Assembly: GCA_947624475.1 (NCBI GenBank)
Contig: CANQKK010000015.1
Location: 1 to 11,969 of the forward strand
Reading direction: 5' to 3'
Source of the DNA: an uncultured Bacilli bacterium
GTDB taxonomy: Bacteria; Bacillota_I; Bacilli_A; RF39; UBA660
Length of the DNA: 11,969 nucleotides
Under the pieces are notes generated by a model. It was given only the letters and a program-made list of their open reading frames with translations, did no database searches and had not been told where the DNA came from. A program made the position numbers and the translations under genes. The first letter of the stretch is position 1; each line of letters begins with the position of its first letter. This document shows, piece after piece, positions 1-6,145 of this stretch.

Positions 1-1
1 A

Positions 2-30
2 TTTACATCTTAAAGTATACATGATACAAT
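2..30 (+). promoter_or_regulatory. Promoter of ddl-ruvA with operator-like dyad
   Basis: TTTACA (2-7) and TACAAT (25-30) are separated by 17 bp, and TGA just before the -10 makes it an extended -10. An inverted repeat, AAGTATA (13-19) and TATACTT (30-36), brackets the -10 and could be an operator. It does not resemble a LexA box, so ddl-ruvA is probably not in the SOS regulon through this site. Confidence 0.7.
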
Positions 31-51
31 ATACTTAAAGAAGGTGTTAAT

Positions 52-1197
52 GTGAAATTAAATATCGGGGTAATATTTGGTGGAAATAGTTTAGAACATG
101 AACTATCTATTTTGACAGCGGTTCAAGCAATGGATAATATCGATAAGGAAAGATACGAAGTAATACCAATATACATAACTAAAGATTTGACTTTTTATAG
201 TGGTGGTATGTTAAAACATATCGATAGTTATAAAGATTTTAATTTAATAAAAAGATATGCACGCAGAGTAAATTTAGTTAACAGAGAGGGAAAATTTCTT
301 CTCGAGACGACTGGAATGATCAGAAGAGTTTATAAGGAAATTCATCTTGCTTTTCCGATGGTTCATGGAAAAAATACGGAAGATGGTTCTATTGCCGGCT
401 ACCTCAAAATATTAGGTATTCCTTTTGTTGGAAGTGATATATATAGTTCTTCTTTAGGACAAGATAAAATATTTACTAAACAGATACTTGAATCTAATTC
501 GATCGAAGTAACAGACTATATTCATTTTACCGATATTGAATATCGTATGGATAAAGAAAGTATTTTTAAAAAAGTTGATAAATTAAATTATCCTCTTATT
601 ATTAAACCGGCAAGACTTGGAAGTGGAATAGGAATCGAAGTAATAAATAGAAAAGAAGAGTTAGAGTCATCTATCGAAAAAGTTATGAAAAATGACAGTA
701 GAATTTTAATCGAAGAGTATATCGAAGAGAGACGCGAATTTAATATGGCTGTTCTTTTAAGTAAAGGAAAGTTAATTGGCTCGGTAATTGAAGAGATTGA
801 AAAGGATAGTCCTTGTAATTATTATGACAAGTATCGAAAGGATAACGACGAGACATATAATAAAACTTATCCTGCAGTGATTTCTAAGGCTCTTACTGAA
901 GAAATTGAAAAGACGAGCAAGATGGCATATACGGCTTTAAGCTTAAGTGGTGTGGCTAGATTTGATTATATTTATGATAGTAAAAATAAAAAGTTATATT
1001 TAGATGAAGTAAATACGATACCAAACTTCTTCTCCCATCATCTCTTCGACGATAAAAATATTGATTACCGTGAACTACTTGGTATTATGATTAAAGAGAC
1101 TATCGATAAAATTCACAAAGAGGAAGAGATGGTTAAGAAATTTGATGATGAGGCGTTTGCTAAAGTGACAAGTAGAGATATAAAGGAAATGAAATAA
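52..1197 (+). CDS. ddl: D-alanine--D-alanine ligase family protein
   Basis: ATP-grasp ligase that in this family joins two D-alanines for the peptidoglycan stem peptide in the cytoplasm. Seen in the sequence: the N-terminal GGNSLEHELS motif with the conserved Glu15, HGKNTEDG near 105-112, the ATP-binding IIKPARLGSGIG region (183-194), an omega-loop region (257-275), ARFDY (Arg303, Asp305) and the metal-binding DEVNT (Glu319, Asn321) followed by a conserved SHxL (328-331). At 381 aa it is longer than most Ddl proteins (about 300-370), with a charged tail after about residue 355. The start is GTG at 52, preceded by AAGGTG at 41-46; the ATG at 50 is out of frame and runs straight into TGA. Odd points: Asn325 stands where NTxPG normally has Gly, and the omega loop lacks a clear Lys-Tyr pair. 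D-Ala-D-Ala ligase is the best call, but the second substrate is not proven. Confidence 0.9.
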   Translation: MKLNIGVIFGGNSLEHELSILTAVQAMDNIDKERYEVIPIYITKDLTFYSGGMLKHIDSYKDFNLIKRYARRVNLVNREGKFLLETTGMIRRVYKEIHLAFPMVHGKNTEDGSIAGYLKILGIPFVGSDIYSSSLGQDKIFTKQILESNSIEVTDYIHFTDIEYRMDKESIFKKVDKLNYPLIIKPARLGSGIGIEVINRKEELESSIEKVMKNDSRILIEEYIEERREFNMAVLLSKGKLIGSVIEEIEKDSPCNYYDKYRKDNDETYNKTYPAVISKALTEEIEKTSKMAYTALSLSGVARFDYIYDSKNKKLYLDEVNTIPNFFSHHLFDDKNIDYRELLGIMIKETIDKIHKEEEMVKKFDDEAFAKVTSRDIKEMK

Positions 1198-1198
1198 T

Positions 1199-1759
1199 AT
1201 GTATGGTTATATTAAAGGCAGAGTCATGGAAATTGATCCTAACTATATTATTATCGATAATAATGGAATTGGATACTTAATCTTTGTTCCGAATCCTTAT
1301 GGCTTTAGTATTGGAAAAGAATATACTATCTATACGTACTCTAACATTAGAGAAGATGAATATTCACTATATGGATTTAAGACTAAGGAAGAAAAGGAAT
1401 TTTTCTTGAAATTAATATCGGTTAAGGGTCTAGGACCTAAGATGGCACTTCCCATTTTGGCGACGGGATCTATTAGCCTCGTATCGGAAGCCATCGAAAA
1501 TGAAAATATTAATTATCTAAAAAAATTTCCTAAGATAGGAGATAAAGTTGCAAAACAATTAGTTCTCGATTTAAAAGGAAAATTAAATGTCGTAAGTACA
1601 GGAATGTTTAAAAAGGAAGATCATTCAAATGAACTTACTGATGCTCTGATAGGATTGGGATACAAACAGTCCGATATAAAGAAGATTATAAGTAAAATTG
1701 ATTCTACTAAATCTTTAGAGGAACAAATAAAAGAAGCACTTAAATTATTTTTAAAATAA
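1199..1759 (+). CDS. ruvA: Holliday junction branch migration protein RuvA
   Basis: RuvA binds four-way DNA junctions and loads the RuvB motor for branch migration. The 186-aa product is slightly shorter than usual (about 190-205). Seen: the OB-fold N-terminus starting MYGYIKGRV, acidic-pin residues Glu52-Asp53 in the REDEYSLYGF segment, two helix-hairpin-helix motifs (VKGLGPKMA near 75-83 and FPKIGDKVAKQ near 110-120), a linker, and the RuvB-contacting domain III at about 144-186. The ATG lies one base after the ddl stop (TAA-T-ATG), so translation is probably coupled to ddl. ruvB is not next door: the following gene is the convergent lexA, so ruvB must lie elsewhere. The last codons form the 5' arm of the terminator. 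Confidence 0.95.
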   Translation: MYGYIKGRVMEIDPNYIIIDNNGIGYLIFVPNPYGFSIGKEYTIYTYSNIREDEYSLYGFKTKEEKEFFLKLISVKGLGPKMALPILATGSISLVSEAIENENINYLKKFPKIGDKVAKQLVLDLKGKLNVVSTGMFKKEDHSNELTDALIGLGYKQSDIKKIISKIDSTKSLEEQIKEALKLFLK

Positions 1760-1772
1760 CAGTGCTTCTTTT
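1729..1772. terminator. Bidirectional terminator between ruvA and lexA
   Basis: A perfect 12-bp stem pairs AAAAGAAGCACT (1729-1740) with AGTGCTTCTTTT (1761-1772). The AT-rich interior is itself self-complementary (TTATTTT at 1745-1751 with AAAATAA at 1753-1759). The arms end in T-rich runs on both strands, so it can stop ruvA and lexA transcripts. The 5' arm and the ruvA stop codon lie inside it. Confidence 0.85.
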
Positions 1773-1777
1773 GTAAT

Positions 1778-2428
1778 TTAGAATTTTCGGTAAAGACCGA
1801 TAGCCTTTCCTAAGATAGTAACTTCTTTCAATATGATTGGAAGCATAAAATCGTTTTCTGGCTGTAGTCTTATATAGTCTTTTTCTTTGAAAAATCTCTT
1901 TATTGTAACTTGATTTTCTTCGTCCATTGCTACTACTATATCTCCGTTTTTGGCGTTTGCCATGCGCTCGACGATGACGATATCTTTATCGAAAATTCCG
2001 GCATTAATCATCGAGTCGCCCTCAACTCTAATTGTAAATATTTCCTTTTTTTTGGGAAGTAAGTACGATGGTAAACTGATAACCTCGTCTGGTACTTCGA
2101 TAGCCTCGATTGGATTACCCGCAGTTACTTTTCCAAGTAGGGGAACAGTAACCGTTCCATCGGACTGCTGTTCAAACTCGTTAGGTACTAGAAGTTCTAA
2201 AAGATGATTACTTCCTTTACCTCTTTTCAAATAACCTTTGGCAATAAGTTTATTTACATGTACGTGAGCTGTTGCTGGTGAGTTGAGAGAGAAATTGGCA
2301 GCAATTTCCCTAATTGATGGTGGGTATTTTTTACTAGCGGAAAATTTCTTGATATATTCTAATATTTCTTTTTGTCTTTTTGTTAGGCTTTTTTCTGAAT
2401 TAAAATCTTTTTCTTGAACTTTAACCAC
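1778..2428 (-). CDS. lexA: SOS repressor LexA
   Basis: Represses DNA-damage genes and cleaves itself when stimulated by RecA-ssDNA. Seen: an N-terminal winged helix-turn-helix (LTKRQKEILEYI near 15-26; helix-turn-helix about 39-65), then the latent S24 protease domain with the self-cleavage pair Ala103-Gly104 (VTAGNP), nucleophile Ser139 in EGDSM and general base Lys177 in VTIKRF. All catalytic residues are present. At 216 aa it is slightly longer than Bacillus LexA, because about 14 residues precede the usual LTKRQ start. The GTG start is supported by an AAAGGAG site seven bases upstream. It is convergent with ruvA and divergent from a small SOS-boxed gene, the layout of lexA/yneA in Bacillus and lexA/sosA in Staphylococcus. 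Confidence 0.97.
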   Translation of the reverse strand: MVKVQEKDFNSEKSLTKRQKEILEYIKKFSASKKYPPSIREIAANFSLNSPATAHVHVNKLIAKGYLKRGKGSNHLLELLVPNEFEQQSDGTVTVPLLGKVTAGNPIEAIEVPDEVISLPSYLLPKKKEIFTIRVEGDSMINAGIFDKDIVIVERMANAKNGDIVVAMDEENQVTIKRFFKEKDYIRLQPENDFMLPIILKEVTILGKAIGLYRKF

Positions 2429-2452
2429 GTATAATCTCCTTTCTTTTATTAT

Positions 2453-2481
2453 ATATTAACATATAAAGTGTCAAATGTCAA
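2453..2481 (-). promoter_or_regulatory. lexA promoter
   Basis: On the minus strand TTGACA (2476-2481) is followed after 17 bp by TAATAT (2453-2458), with TGT directly upstream of the -10 (extended -10). A second TTGACA (2469-2474) could pair with a TATAAT nearer the gene, but at only 15 bp. Confidence 0.7.
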
Positions 2482-2492
2482 ACAAATATTCG
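2479..2492. promoter_or_regulatory. Candidate LexA box over the lexA -35
   Basis: CAAACAAATATTCG matches the Gram-positive SOS consensus CGAAC-N4-GTTCG at 8 of 10 fixed positions and overlaps the lexA -35 element, the right place for autorepression. It is weaker than the box at 2518-2531. Confidence 0.45.
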
Positions 2493-2511
2493 CTTTTTTG
2501 ATATTTTTGTA

Positions 2512-2540
2512 TTGACACGAACAGAAGTACGTGTTAAAAT
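2512..2540 (+). promoter_or_regulatory. Promoter of the lexA-divergent small gene
   Basis: TTGACA (2512-2517), a 17-bp spacer, then TAAAAT (2535-2540) preceded by TGT (extended -10). This is a strong, near-consensus promoter whose spacer contains a LexA box. Confidence 0.85.
2518..2531. promoter_or_regulatory. LexA (SOS) box
   Basis: CGAACAGAAGTACG matches CGAAC-N4-GTTCG at 9 of 10 fixed positions and starts directly after the -35 of the small gene. Bound LexA would block RNA polymerase. It lies about 37 bp upstream of the lexA -35 and may also contribute to lexA control. Confidence 0.8.
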
Positions 2541-2571
2541 TAGTTCGTAGATAAAGAAAGGGATGATAGAT

Positions 2572-2703
2572 ATGGAATTTGTAAAGAGAAATAAGGGAGT
2601 TATAATTTTCTACTTACTGATTATTTTTGCTACTCTCGTAGTAATTCAAAATAACGAAAGAAGTTTGAAACTAGAAAGTAGTAGTGTCTATCTAAAGGGA
2701 TAG
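2572..2703 (+). CDS. SOS-controlled single-span membrane peptide (YneA/SosA-like position)
   Basis: A 43-codon gene. The product has a basic start (Lys5, Arg6, Lys8), one hydrophobic segment at about 9-25, and a polar tail of about 18 residues. Charge placement predicts N-in, C-out. The start is the ATG at 2572, with AAAGGG at 2557-2562 nine bases upstream; an in-frame ATG at 2563 is too close to that site. It has a strong promoter with an embedded LexA box and its own terminator, so it is a single-gene SOS transcript divergent from lexA. In Bacillus and Staphylococcus this position holds yneA and sosA, membrane-tethered division inhibitors made during DNA damage. This peptide has no LysM domain and is much shorter, closer in size to Caulobacter SidA (29 aa). 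I infer a damage-induced division or membrane regulator; its sequence matches no family I recognise. Confidence 0.75.
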   Translation: MEFVKRNKGVIIFYLLIIFATLVVIQNNERSLKLESSSVYLKG

Positions 2704-2715
2704 ACTTTATTTTTT
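2686..2715 (+). terminator. Terminator of the SOS peptide gene
   Basis: GTCTATC (2686-2692) pairs with GATAGAC (2699-2705) around a 6-nt loop, followed by TTTATTTTTT. The TAG stop codon sits inside the 3' arm. Confidence 0.85.
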
Positions 2716-2726
2716 GTAAAAATATC

Positions 2727-2755
2727 TTTTCAAAATAAAAAAAATATACTATAAT
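2727..2755 (+). promoter_or_regulatory. Promoter for the 2783-3966 genes
   Basis: TTTTCA (2727-2732) and a perfect TATAAT (2750-2755) are 17 bp apart, directly after the preceding terminator. The -35 is only partly consensus. No LexA box is seen. Confidence 0.6.
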
Positions 2756-2782
2756 AATGTATGTGGAAGAAAGAAGGAATTT

Positions 2783-3583
2783 ATGAGTAATGCTAAAACG
2801 AAGATGTTAGTTATTTTCTCGGCATTGTTTCTCGTTCTAGTCGGTCTATCTTTGTATACTGTATTTGATAGGCAAGGATTTGGCGAGAAGAAACAAAGAA
2901 AGGTAATTTCTTATAATATTAAAGATTATACTGAGACTACTTCCTTAGCATATGATAATTATACGGACGTCTATACTTCTATCAAAGTATCACGCATCAG
3001 TATTAAAAATATTGCTAATGATGAAATTACATCTTTTCTCGAGAAAGAAAATGAATTTTTAGGTTATATCGACGACTATTATAACGAGATGAAAAAAGAT
3101 AACTATACTCCGGTAAGCAGTGTCGAAAGTACTACTAAAGCACAAATAAATGGAACTGTTTTATCCGTGTATTACGAAGTTGATTTTAATCTCGATGAAG
3201 ATATTTTCGAAGATGATGAAAAGAAATATATAACTACGATTAATATTGACTTAGCGACTGAAAAGGTTTTGAGTATAGATGATTTACTATCTAAATATAG
3301 TTATACGAAAGAGTATATTTCGGAGAAATTATTTGAAGAGGATATCATGATTTCTGATGGGGAAGTAGTAATTGATAAAAATACTAATATATCGTATACT
3401 AAAAGTGATGTTGTAAGAAAGAAAGAGGTTTATGTAAATGGTATAATTAATGAATTTGACAATATAATGGAAGTGTATATTGAAAATAGTTCGTTAGTTA
3501 TTGTCTATGATACGAAAGAGTTAAAGGGATTATTTTTTGATAATTACTTTGATACTAATATCAAAACTAGATATTTAAAATGA
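2783..3583 (+). CDS. Membrane-anchored extracytoplasmic protein, possibly RsiV/DUF3298-like
   Basis: A 266-aa protein with one N-terminal membrane segment (about 7-26) after a short basic start, and no cleavage cysteine, so it is probably a signal anchor with the remainder outside. The exterior part is rich in Asp, Glu, Tyr and Ser. A segment near 150-175 (TTINIDLATEKVLSIDDLL) resembles the 'DLKTGK-x-L-x-DLF' pattern of the DUF3298/RsiV/PdaC-type fold; this is a weak, pattern-level resemblance and not an assignment. No enzyme motif is visible. The start ATG has an AGAAGGA site about 5 bases upstream. It is the first gene after a new promoter and is probably cotranscribed with the 113-aa gene that follows. 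Function unknown. Confidence 0.8.
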   Translation: MSNAKTKMLVIFSALFLVLVGLSLYTVFDRQGFGEKKQRKVISYNIKDYTETTSLAYDNYTDVYTSIKVSRISIKNIANDEITSFLEKENEFLGYIDDYYNEMKKDNYTPVSSVESTTKAQINGTVLSVYYEVDFNLDEDIFEDDEKKYITTINIDLATEKVLSIDDLLSKYSYTKEYISEKLFEEDIMISDGEVVIDKNTNISYTKSDVVRKKEVYVNGIINEFDNIMEVYIENSSLVIVYDTKELKGLFFDNYFDTNIKTRYLK

Positions 3584-3624
3584 TAGTAAAAATTATATTT
3601 GTCTATAGGGAGGTGAATAATTAC

Positions 3625-3966
3625 ATGGAATCTGAATATTATTATAAGAGAGTTCTTCCTTATGTCTTTCTACTTGCTAAGGAAAGAAGAGAGATGTCTT
3701 GTGAATTACGTATGTATAGAGATTATTTTGATAAAAAATATTTTGCTGAATTACCGCTTGCTTCCAAGGGAGCGGGAGTAGTAAATGATTTATACTATAT
3801 ATTTGAAGAGATGAATATTGAAGAGCAGAAAAAGTATTTTGACAGAACAGTACTTCTTCCTGTTACGAGAGAGGACGTAGTAAATGTCTACGGTGAAAAC
3901 TCGAGGAGGATATTTCCTAAGAGAAGAGTTCGGGAAAAATCAAAAAATGGAAGTAAAGATAATTAA
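3625..3966 (+). CDS. Hypothetical 113-aa protein
   Basis: I do not recognise this protein. The start at 3625 is chosen because AGGGAGGTG (3607-3615) lies about 9 bases before it. A longer reading from the ATG at 3580, which overlaps the previous stop, would add 15 residues that include the ribosome site. The product begins with a Tyr-rich stretch (MESEYYYKR), has a short hydrophobic VLPYVFLLA patch (10-18) that is too short for a membrane span, many acidic and basic residues in the middle, and a strongly basic tail (about 94-113). It is probably soluble, and the tail could bind nucleic acid or acidic partners; that is speculation. Its final codons form the 5' arm of a terminator, so it ends the operon with the 2783 gene. 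Confidence 0.75.
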   Translation: MESEYYYKRVLPYVFLLAKERREMSCELRMYRDYFDKKYFAELPLASKGAGVVNDLYYIFEEMNIEEQKKYFDRTVLLPVTREDVVNVYGENSRRIFPKRRVREKSKNGSKDN

Positions 3967-3982
3967 TTTACTTCTTTTTTTT
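3950..3982 (+). terminator. Terminator after the 113-aa gene
   Basis: GAAGTAAA (3950-3957) pairs perfectly with TTTACTTC (3967-3974) around a 9-nt loop that holds the stop codon, followed by eight T residues (3975-3982). Confidence 0.85.
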
Positions 3983-4014
3983 CGCTTTTGGGAATATATT
4001 TTATTGGTGATAGT

Positions 4015-4626
4015 ATGAACGAAATGAATCGTAAGAAGTATCTCGATATTATTAACAGAAATAATAAAAATAAAAATAGCGATAGTACGGTAAAAAAGTA
4101 TTTGAAATCTTTAGGGCTTCGCATCTTAATAGTGGCAGTTATTTTTTTATCTTTATCGATAGTCTGCCGAAAGGAGAGTAGTCTAAAAGATAAGGTCTAT
4201 GGTTACTTATATAAAGAGGATATTCCTTTTACTAAGATAAATAAATTATATCAAAAATATCTAGGAGGTATCTTTCCTATAAAAAGTAATGGTGCGGTAA
4301 AGGAAGTATTTAGTGAGAGTTTAAAGTATGATGATTTATCTATCTACCAAGATGGAGTTAAATTATCGGTCGAAGATAGTTACCTAGTACCGTCGCTAGA
4401 TGAGGGAATGGTCGTCTTTATTGGTGAAAAGGATGGTTATGGTAATGTCGTAATAGTTGAAAATTTAGATGGTATAAATTTTTGGTATGGAAATATTGAA
4501 AATCCTTCAGTTAAATTGTACGACTATATTGAAAAAGGTTCTCTAGTAGGAGAAGCAAATAAAACTTTATACTTGGTCTTTAGTAAAGATGATAAGTACT
4601 TAAACTATGAAGAGTATCTATCGTAA
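4015..4626 (+). CDS. spoIVFA: SpoIVFA-like protein with degenerate LytM (M23) domain
   Basis: In Bacillus SpoIVFA is a membrane partner that inhibits and anchors the intramembrane protease SpoIVFB during sporulation. The 203-aa product has a basic cytoplasmic start, one membrane span (about 35-51), a linker, and a C-terminal LytM-type fold (about 123-200) with GMVVFIGEKDGYGNVVIVEN, FWYGN and VKLYDYIEKGSLVGE. The M23 zinc ligands are missing: the YGH position reads YGN, and the HLHF strand reads YLVF. It should therefore be non-catalytic, as in SpoIVFA. The start at 4015 has GGTGA (4006-4010) just upstream; a TTG at 3988 lies closer to the terminator and has no ribosome site. The gene overlaps the next by 20 bp, and gene order matches Bacillus spoIVFA-spoIVFB-rplU-ysxB-rpmA. 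I see no convincing sigma-E promoter between the upstream terminator and the start. Confidence 0.85.
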   Translation: MNEMNRKKYLDIINRNNKNKNSDSTVKKYLKSLGLRILIVAVIFLSLSIVCRKESSLKDKVYGYLYKEDIPFTKINKLYQKYLGGIFPIKSNGAVKEVFSESLKYDDLSIYQDGVKLSVEDSYLVPSLDEGMVVFIGEKDGYGNVVIVENLDGINFWYGNIENPSVKLYDYIEKGSLVGEANKTLYLVFSKDDKYLNYEEYLS

Positions 4627-5374
4627 GTTTACTTTTCACTATACATTTCTCTTAGTCGCAATAGGCTTTGTCTTGACGGGACACTTTCTTAATCTTGTGA
4701 TTTTTACTTCGATTATTATCTTTCATGAACTAGGGCATGTCAGCGCGTCTCTTCTTTTTAAGTACGATATTGAAAAGATTACTATCTATCCGTACGGAGG
4801 ACTAACTAAGTTAAAAACTTTTATAAATACTGATATTTCGAAAGATTTATTAGTCGCAGTAGCAGGAGTTATCTTTCAGGTAATATATTTTCTTATTATA
4901 ACCTTTTTTTTTGAGATGGGTCTACTTAGAGCGTACTCCTATAACCTTTTTAAGATGTACCATCAGAGCACTTTAATTTTTAATTTGCTTCCTATTATTC
5001 CTCTTGATGGTTCGAAGATAGTTAATCTTATCTTATCTAAGTATTTTTCTTTTAATTTAGCTAATAAAATTACGATAGTTATTTCATTAATTTCTCTTAT
5101 CTTCGTGCTTAAATTTGAAATATTTGATATAAATTATAGTACTATCTTAATAATTAGTATCCTTATGAAAAATATCTACCGGTCATACGAAGAGTTAGAT
5201 TATATCTATAATAAGTTTATGTTAGAGAGATATCTCTATAAATTTAATTATCCTCGTATTAAGATAATAAAAAATAAAAATAAGATGTATAAAAATAGAG
5301 AACATTTTTTTCTTTGGAATAATAAAATTATTCCCGAAAGAGATTATCTTCGTTTTTTTTATAAAAATGATTAA
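4607..5374 (+). CDS. spoIVFB: SpoIVFB-like intramembrane zinc metalloprotease (M50, site-2 protease)
   Basis: A polytopic site-2 protease; the Bacillus enzyme cuts pro-sigma-K in the mother cell during sporulation. The 255-aa product keeps the active site: His40-Glu41-x-x-His44 in the HELGH motif, and the distal ligand Asp134 in NLLPIIPLDG (126-135). Hydrophobic segments lie at about 11-40, 80-105, 117-131, 150-167 and 173-187. After about 190 comes a basic tail instead of a canonical CBS domain. It is slightly shorter than Bacillus SpoIVFB (288 aa). The gene starts inside the 3' end of the spoIVFA-like gene, which points to coupled translation and a two-protein complex. The true substrate here is unknown; sigma-K processing is inferred from family and gene order only. 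Confidence 0.9.
   Translation: MKSIYRKFTFHYTFLLVAIGFVLTGHFLNLVIFTSIIIFHELGHVSASLLFKYDIEKITIYPYGGLTKLKTFINTDISKDLLVAVAGVIFQVIYFLIITFFFEMGLLRAYSYNLFKMYHQSTLIFNLLPIIPLDGSKIVNLILSKYFSFNLANKITIVISLISLIFVLKFEIFDINYSTILIISILMKNIYRSYEELDYIYNKFMLERYLYKFNYPRIKIIKNKNKMYKNREHFFLWNNKIIPERDYLRFFYKND
5335..5360 (+). terminator. Terminator-like hairpin inside the spoIVFB 3' end
   Basis: CGAAAGA (5335-5341) can pair with TCTTCG (5347-5352) with one bulged A, around a 5-nt loop, followed by eight T residues (5353-5360). It is wholly coding, about 14 bases before the stop, and just upstream of the rplU promoter. Confidence 0.5.
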
Positions 5375-5381
5375 AAATTAT

Positions 5382-5410
5382 TTGACTAAACGTATAATAT
5401 ATGGTAAAAT
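5382..5410 (+). promoter_or_regulatory. rplU-prp-rpmA promoter
   Basis: TTGACT (5382-5387), a 17-bp spacer and TAAAAT (5405-5410) preceded by TGG (extended -10). It sits right after the spoIVFB stop, with a predicted start near 5417, giving about 100 nt of leader. Confidence 0.8.
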
Positions 5411-5416
5411 TGTATT

Positions 5417-5515
5417 GTTTTGAAGACCTCGAGTTGATTCTCAACCACATTGAAAAGGTATAAGTTCTAAATATAGACACCTTAAGAGTGAGTCTTAAAA
5501 ATATGTAAGGAGGTA
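5417..5515 (+). ncRNA. Structured L21 leader (candidate)
   Basis: Many Firmicutes carry an RNA leader before rplU (the L21 leader family). Here the 5' region can form GTTGA (5433-5437) with TCAAC (5441-5445); AAGGT (5455-5459) with ACCTT (5479-5483); and TTAAGA (5482-5487) with TCTTAA (5493-5498). The last two share bases 5482-5483, so they partly compete. The ribosome site AAGGAGG follows at 5507-5513. Position and pairing support an autoregulatory leader, but a covariance-model match was not possible. Confidence 0.6.
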
Positions 5516-5520
5516 ATAAA

Positions 5521-5820
5521 ATGAAGGCTATTATTGAAACTGGTGGAAAACAATATTATGTTTCGGAAGGAAGCGTCATCTATGTTGAAAAACTAGAAGG
5601 AGAAGAAAATTCGAAAGTTGTTTTCGATAAAGTTTTGATGAAAGATGGTGTCGTAGGTAATCCTTATCTTGACTCTGTTAAAGTTGAAGGAAAAATCTTG
5701 AAACAAGGAAAACAAAGAAAAATTACTGTTTTTAAATACAAGCCAAATAAGAGATCTACGAGAGTGAAAAAAGGACACAGACAACCATATACAAAAGTAG
5801 AGATTACTAAAATAAAATAG
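5521..5820 (+). CDS. rplU: Ribosomal protein L21 (bL21)
   Basis: Large-subunit protein that binds 23S rRNA near L20. The 99-aa length is normal. Seen: the signature start MKAIIETGGKQYYV, then VGNPYLDSVKVEGKIL, and the basic C-terminal KYKPNKRSTRVKKGHRQPYT segment. A strong GGAGG site precedes it. It is first in a three-gene operon with prp and rpmA, a fixed arrangement in Bacillota. The TAG stop overlaps the AGGTGA ribosome site of prp. Confidence 0.98.
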   Translation: MKAIIETGGKQYYVSEGSVIYVEKLEGEENSKVVFDKVLMKDGVVGNPYLDSVKVEGKILKQGKQRKITVFKYKPNKRSTRVKKGHRQPYTKVEITKIK

Positions 5821-5830
5821 GTGATTTTAA

Positions 5831-6145
5831 ATGATTAAAATATACCTAACTAGGAAAGATGATAATATAAAAAGTGTTATTATCAAGGGACATGCTATGT
5901 ATGATGACTTTGGAAAAGATATTGTCTGTAGTGCTGTTAGTTCTTCTGTTATAACTTCGGTCAATGCCTGTCTATCGATTGATGAGGAATCTATCTCTTA
6001 CAAAGAATTAGATGGTCTTGAAATTACCGTAAATAAAAGTGACTATGTAACTACGAAGATAATTGATAATATGATTTATAGTTTGAAGAAGTTAGAAGAA
6101 GCATATCCTAAAAATATACAAATTAAGGAGGAAAATAATGGCTAA
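5831..6145 (+). CDS. prp: Ribosomal-processing cysteine protease Prp (YsxB)
   Basis: Prp removes the N-terminal extension of L27, a step needed for ribosome assembly in Bacillota. The 104-aa product has the conserved GHA with catalytic His21 and DIVCSAVS with catalytic Cys33, matching the His22/Cys34 pair known from Staphylococcus aureus. It lies between rplU and its substrate gene rpmA and overlaps rpmA by 8 bp, so translation is coupled. AGGTGA at 5819-5824 is its ribosome site. Confidence 0.95.
   Translation: MIKIYLTRKDDNIKSVIIKGHAMYDDFGKDIVCSAVSSSVITSVNACLSIDEESISYKELDGLEITVNKSDYVTTKIIDNMIYSLKKLEEAYPKNIQIKEENNG

Noticed and set aside
1950..2207. Open frame on the plus strand within lexA
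   Set aside because: It is antisense to conserved LexA catalytic codons, has no ribosome site, and is explained as a shadow of lexA.
3580..3624. Longer N-terminus for the 113-aa protein
   Set aside because: The added codons include the strong AGGGAGGTG ribosome site that fits the ATG at 3625.
3983..4014. Sigma-E promoter for spoIVFA-spoIVFB
   Set aside because: The short AT-rich gap after the terminator gave no convincing -35/-10 pair of sigma-E or sigma-A type.
5417..5515. T-box or metabolite riboswitch upstream of rplU
   Set aside because: No T-box sequence and no aptamer signature I recognise; position and pairing fit a ribosomal-protein leader.
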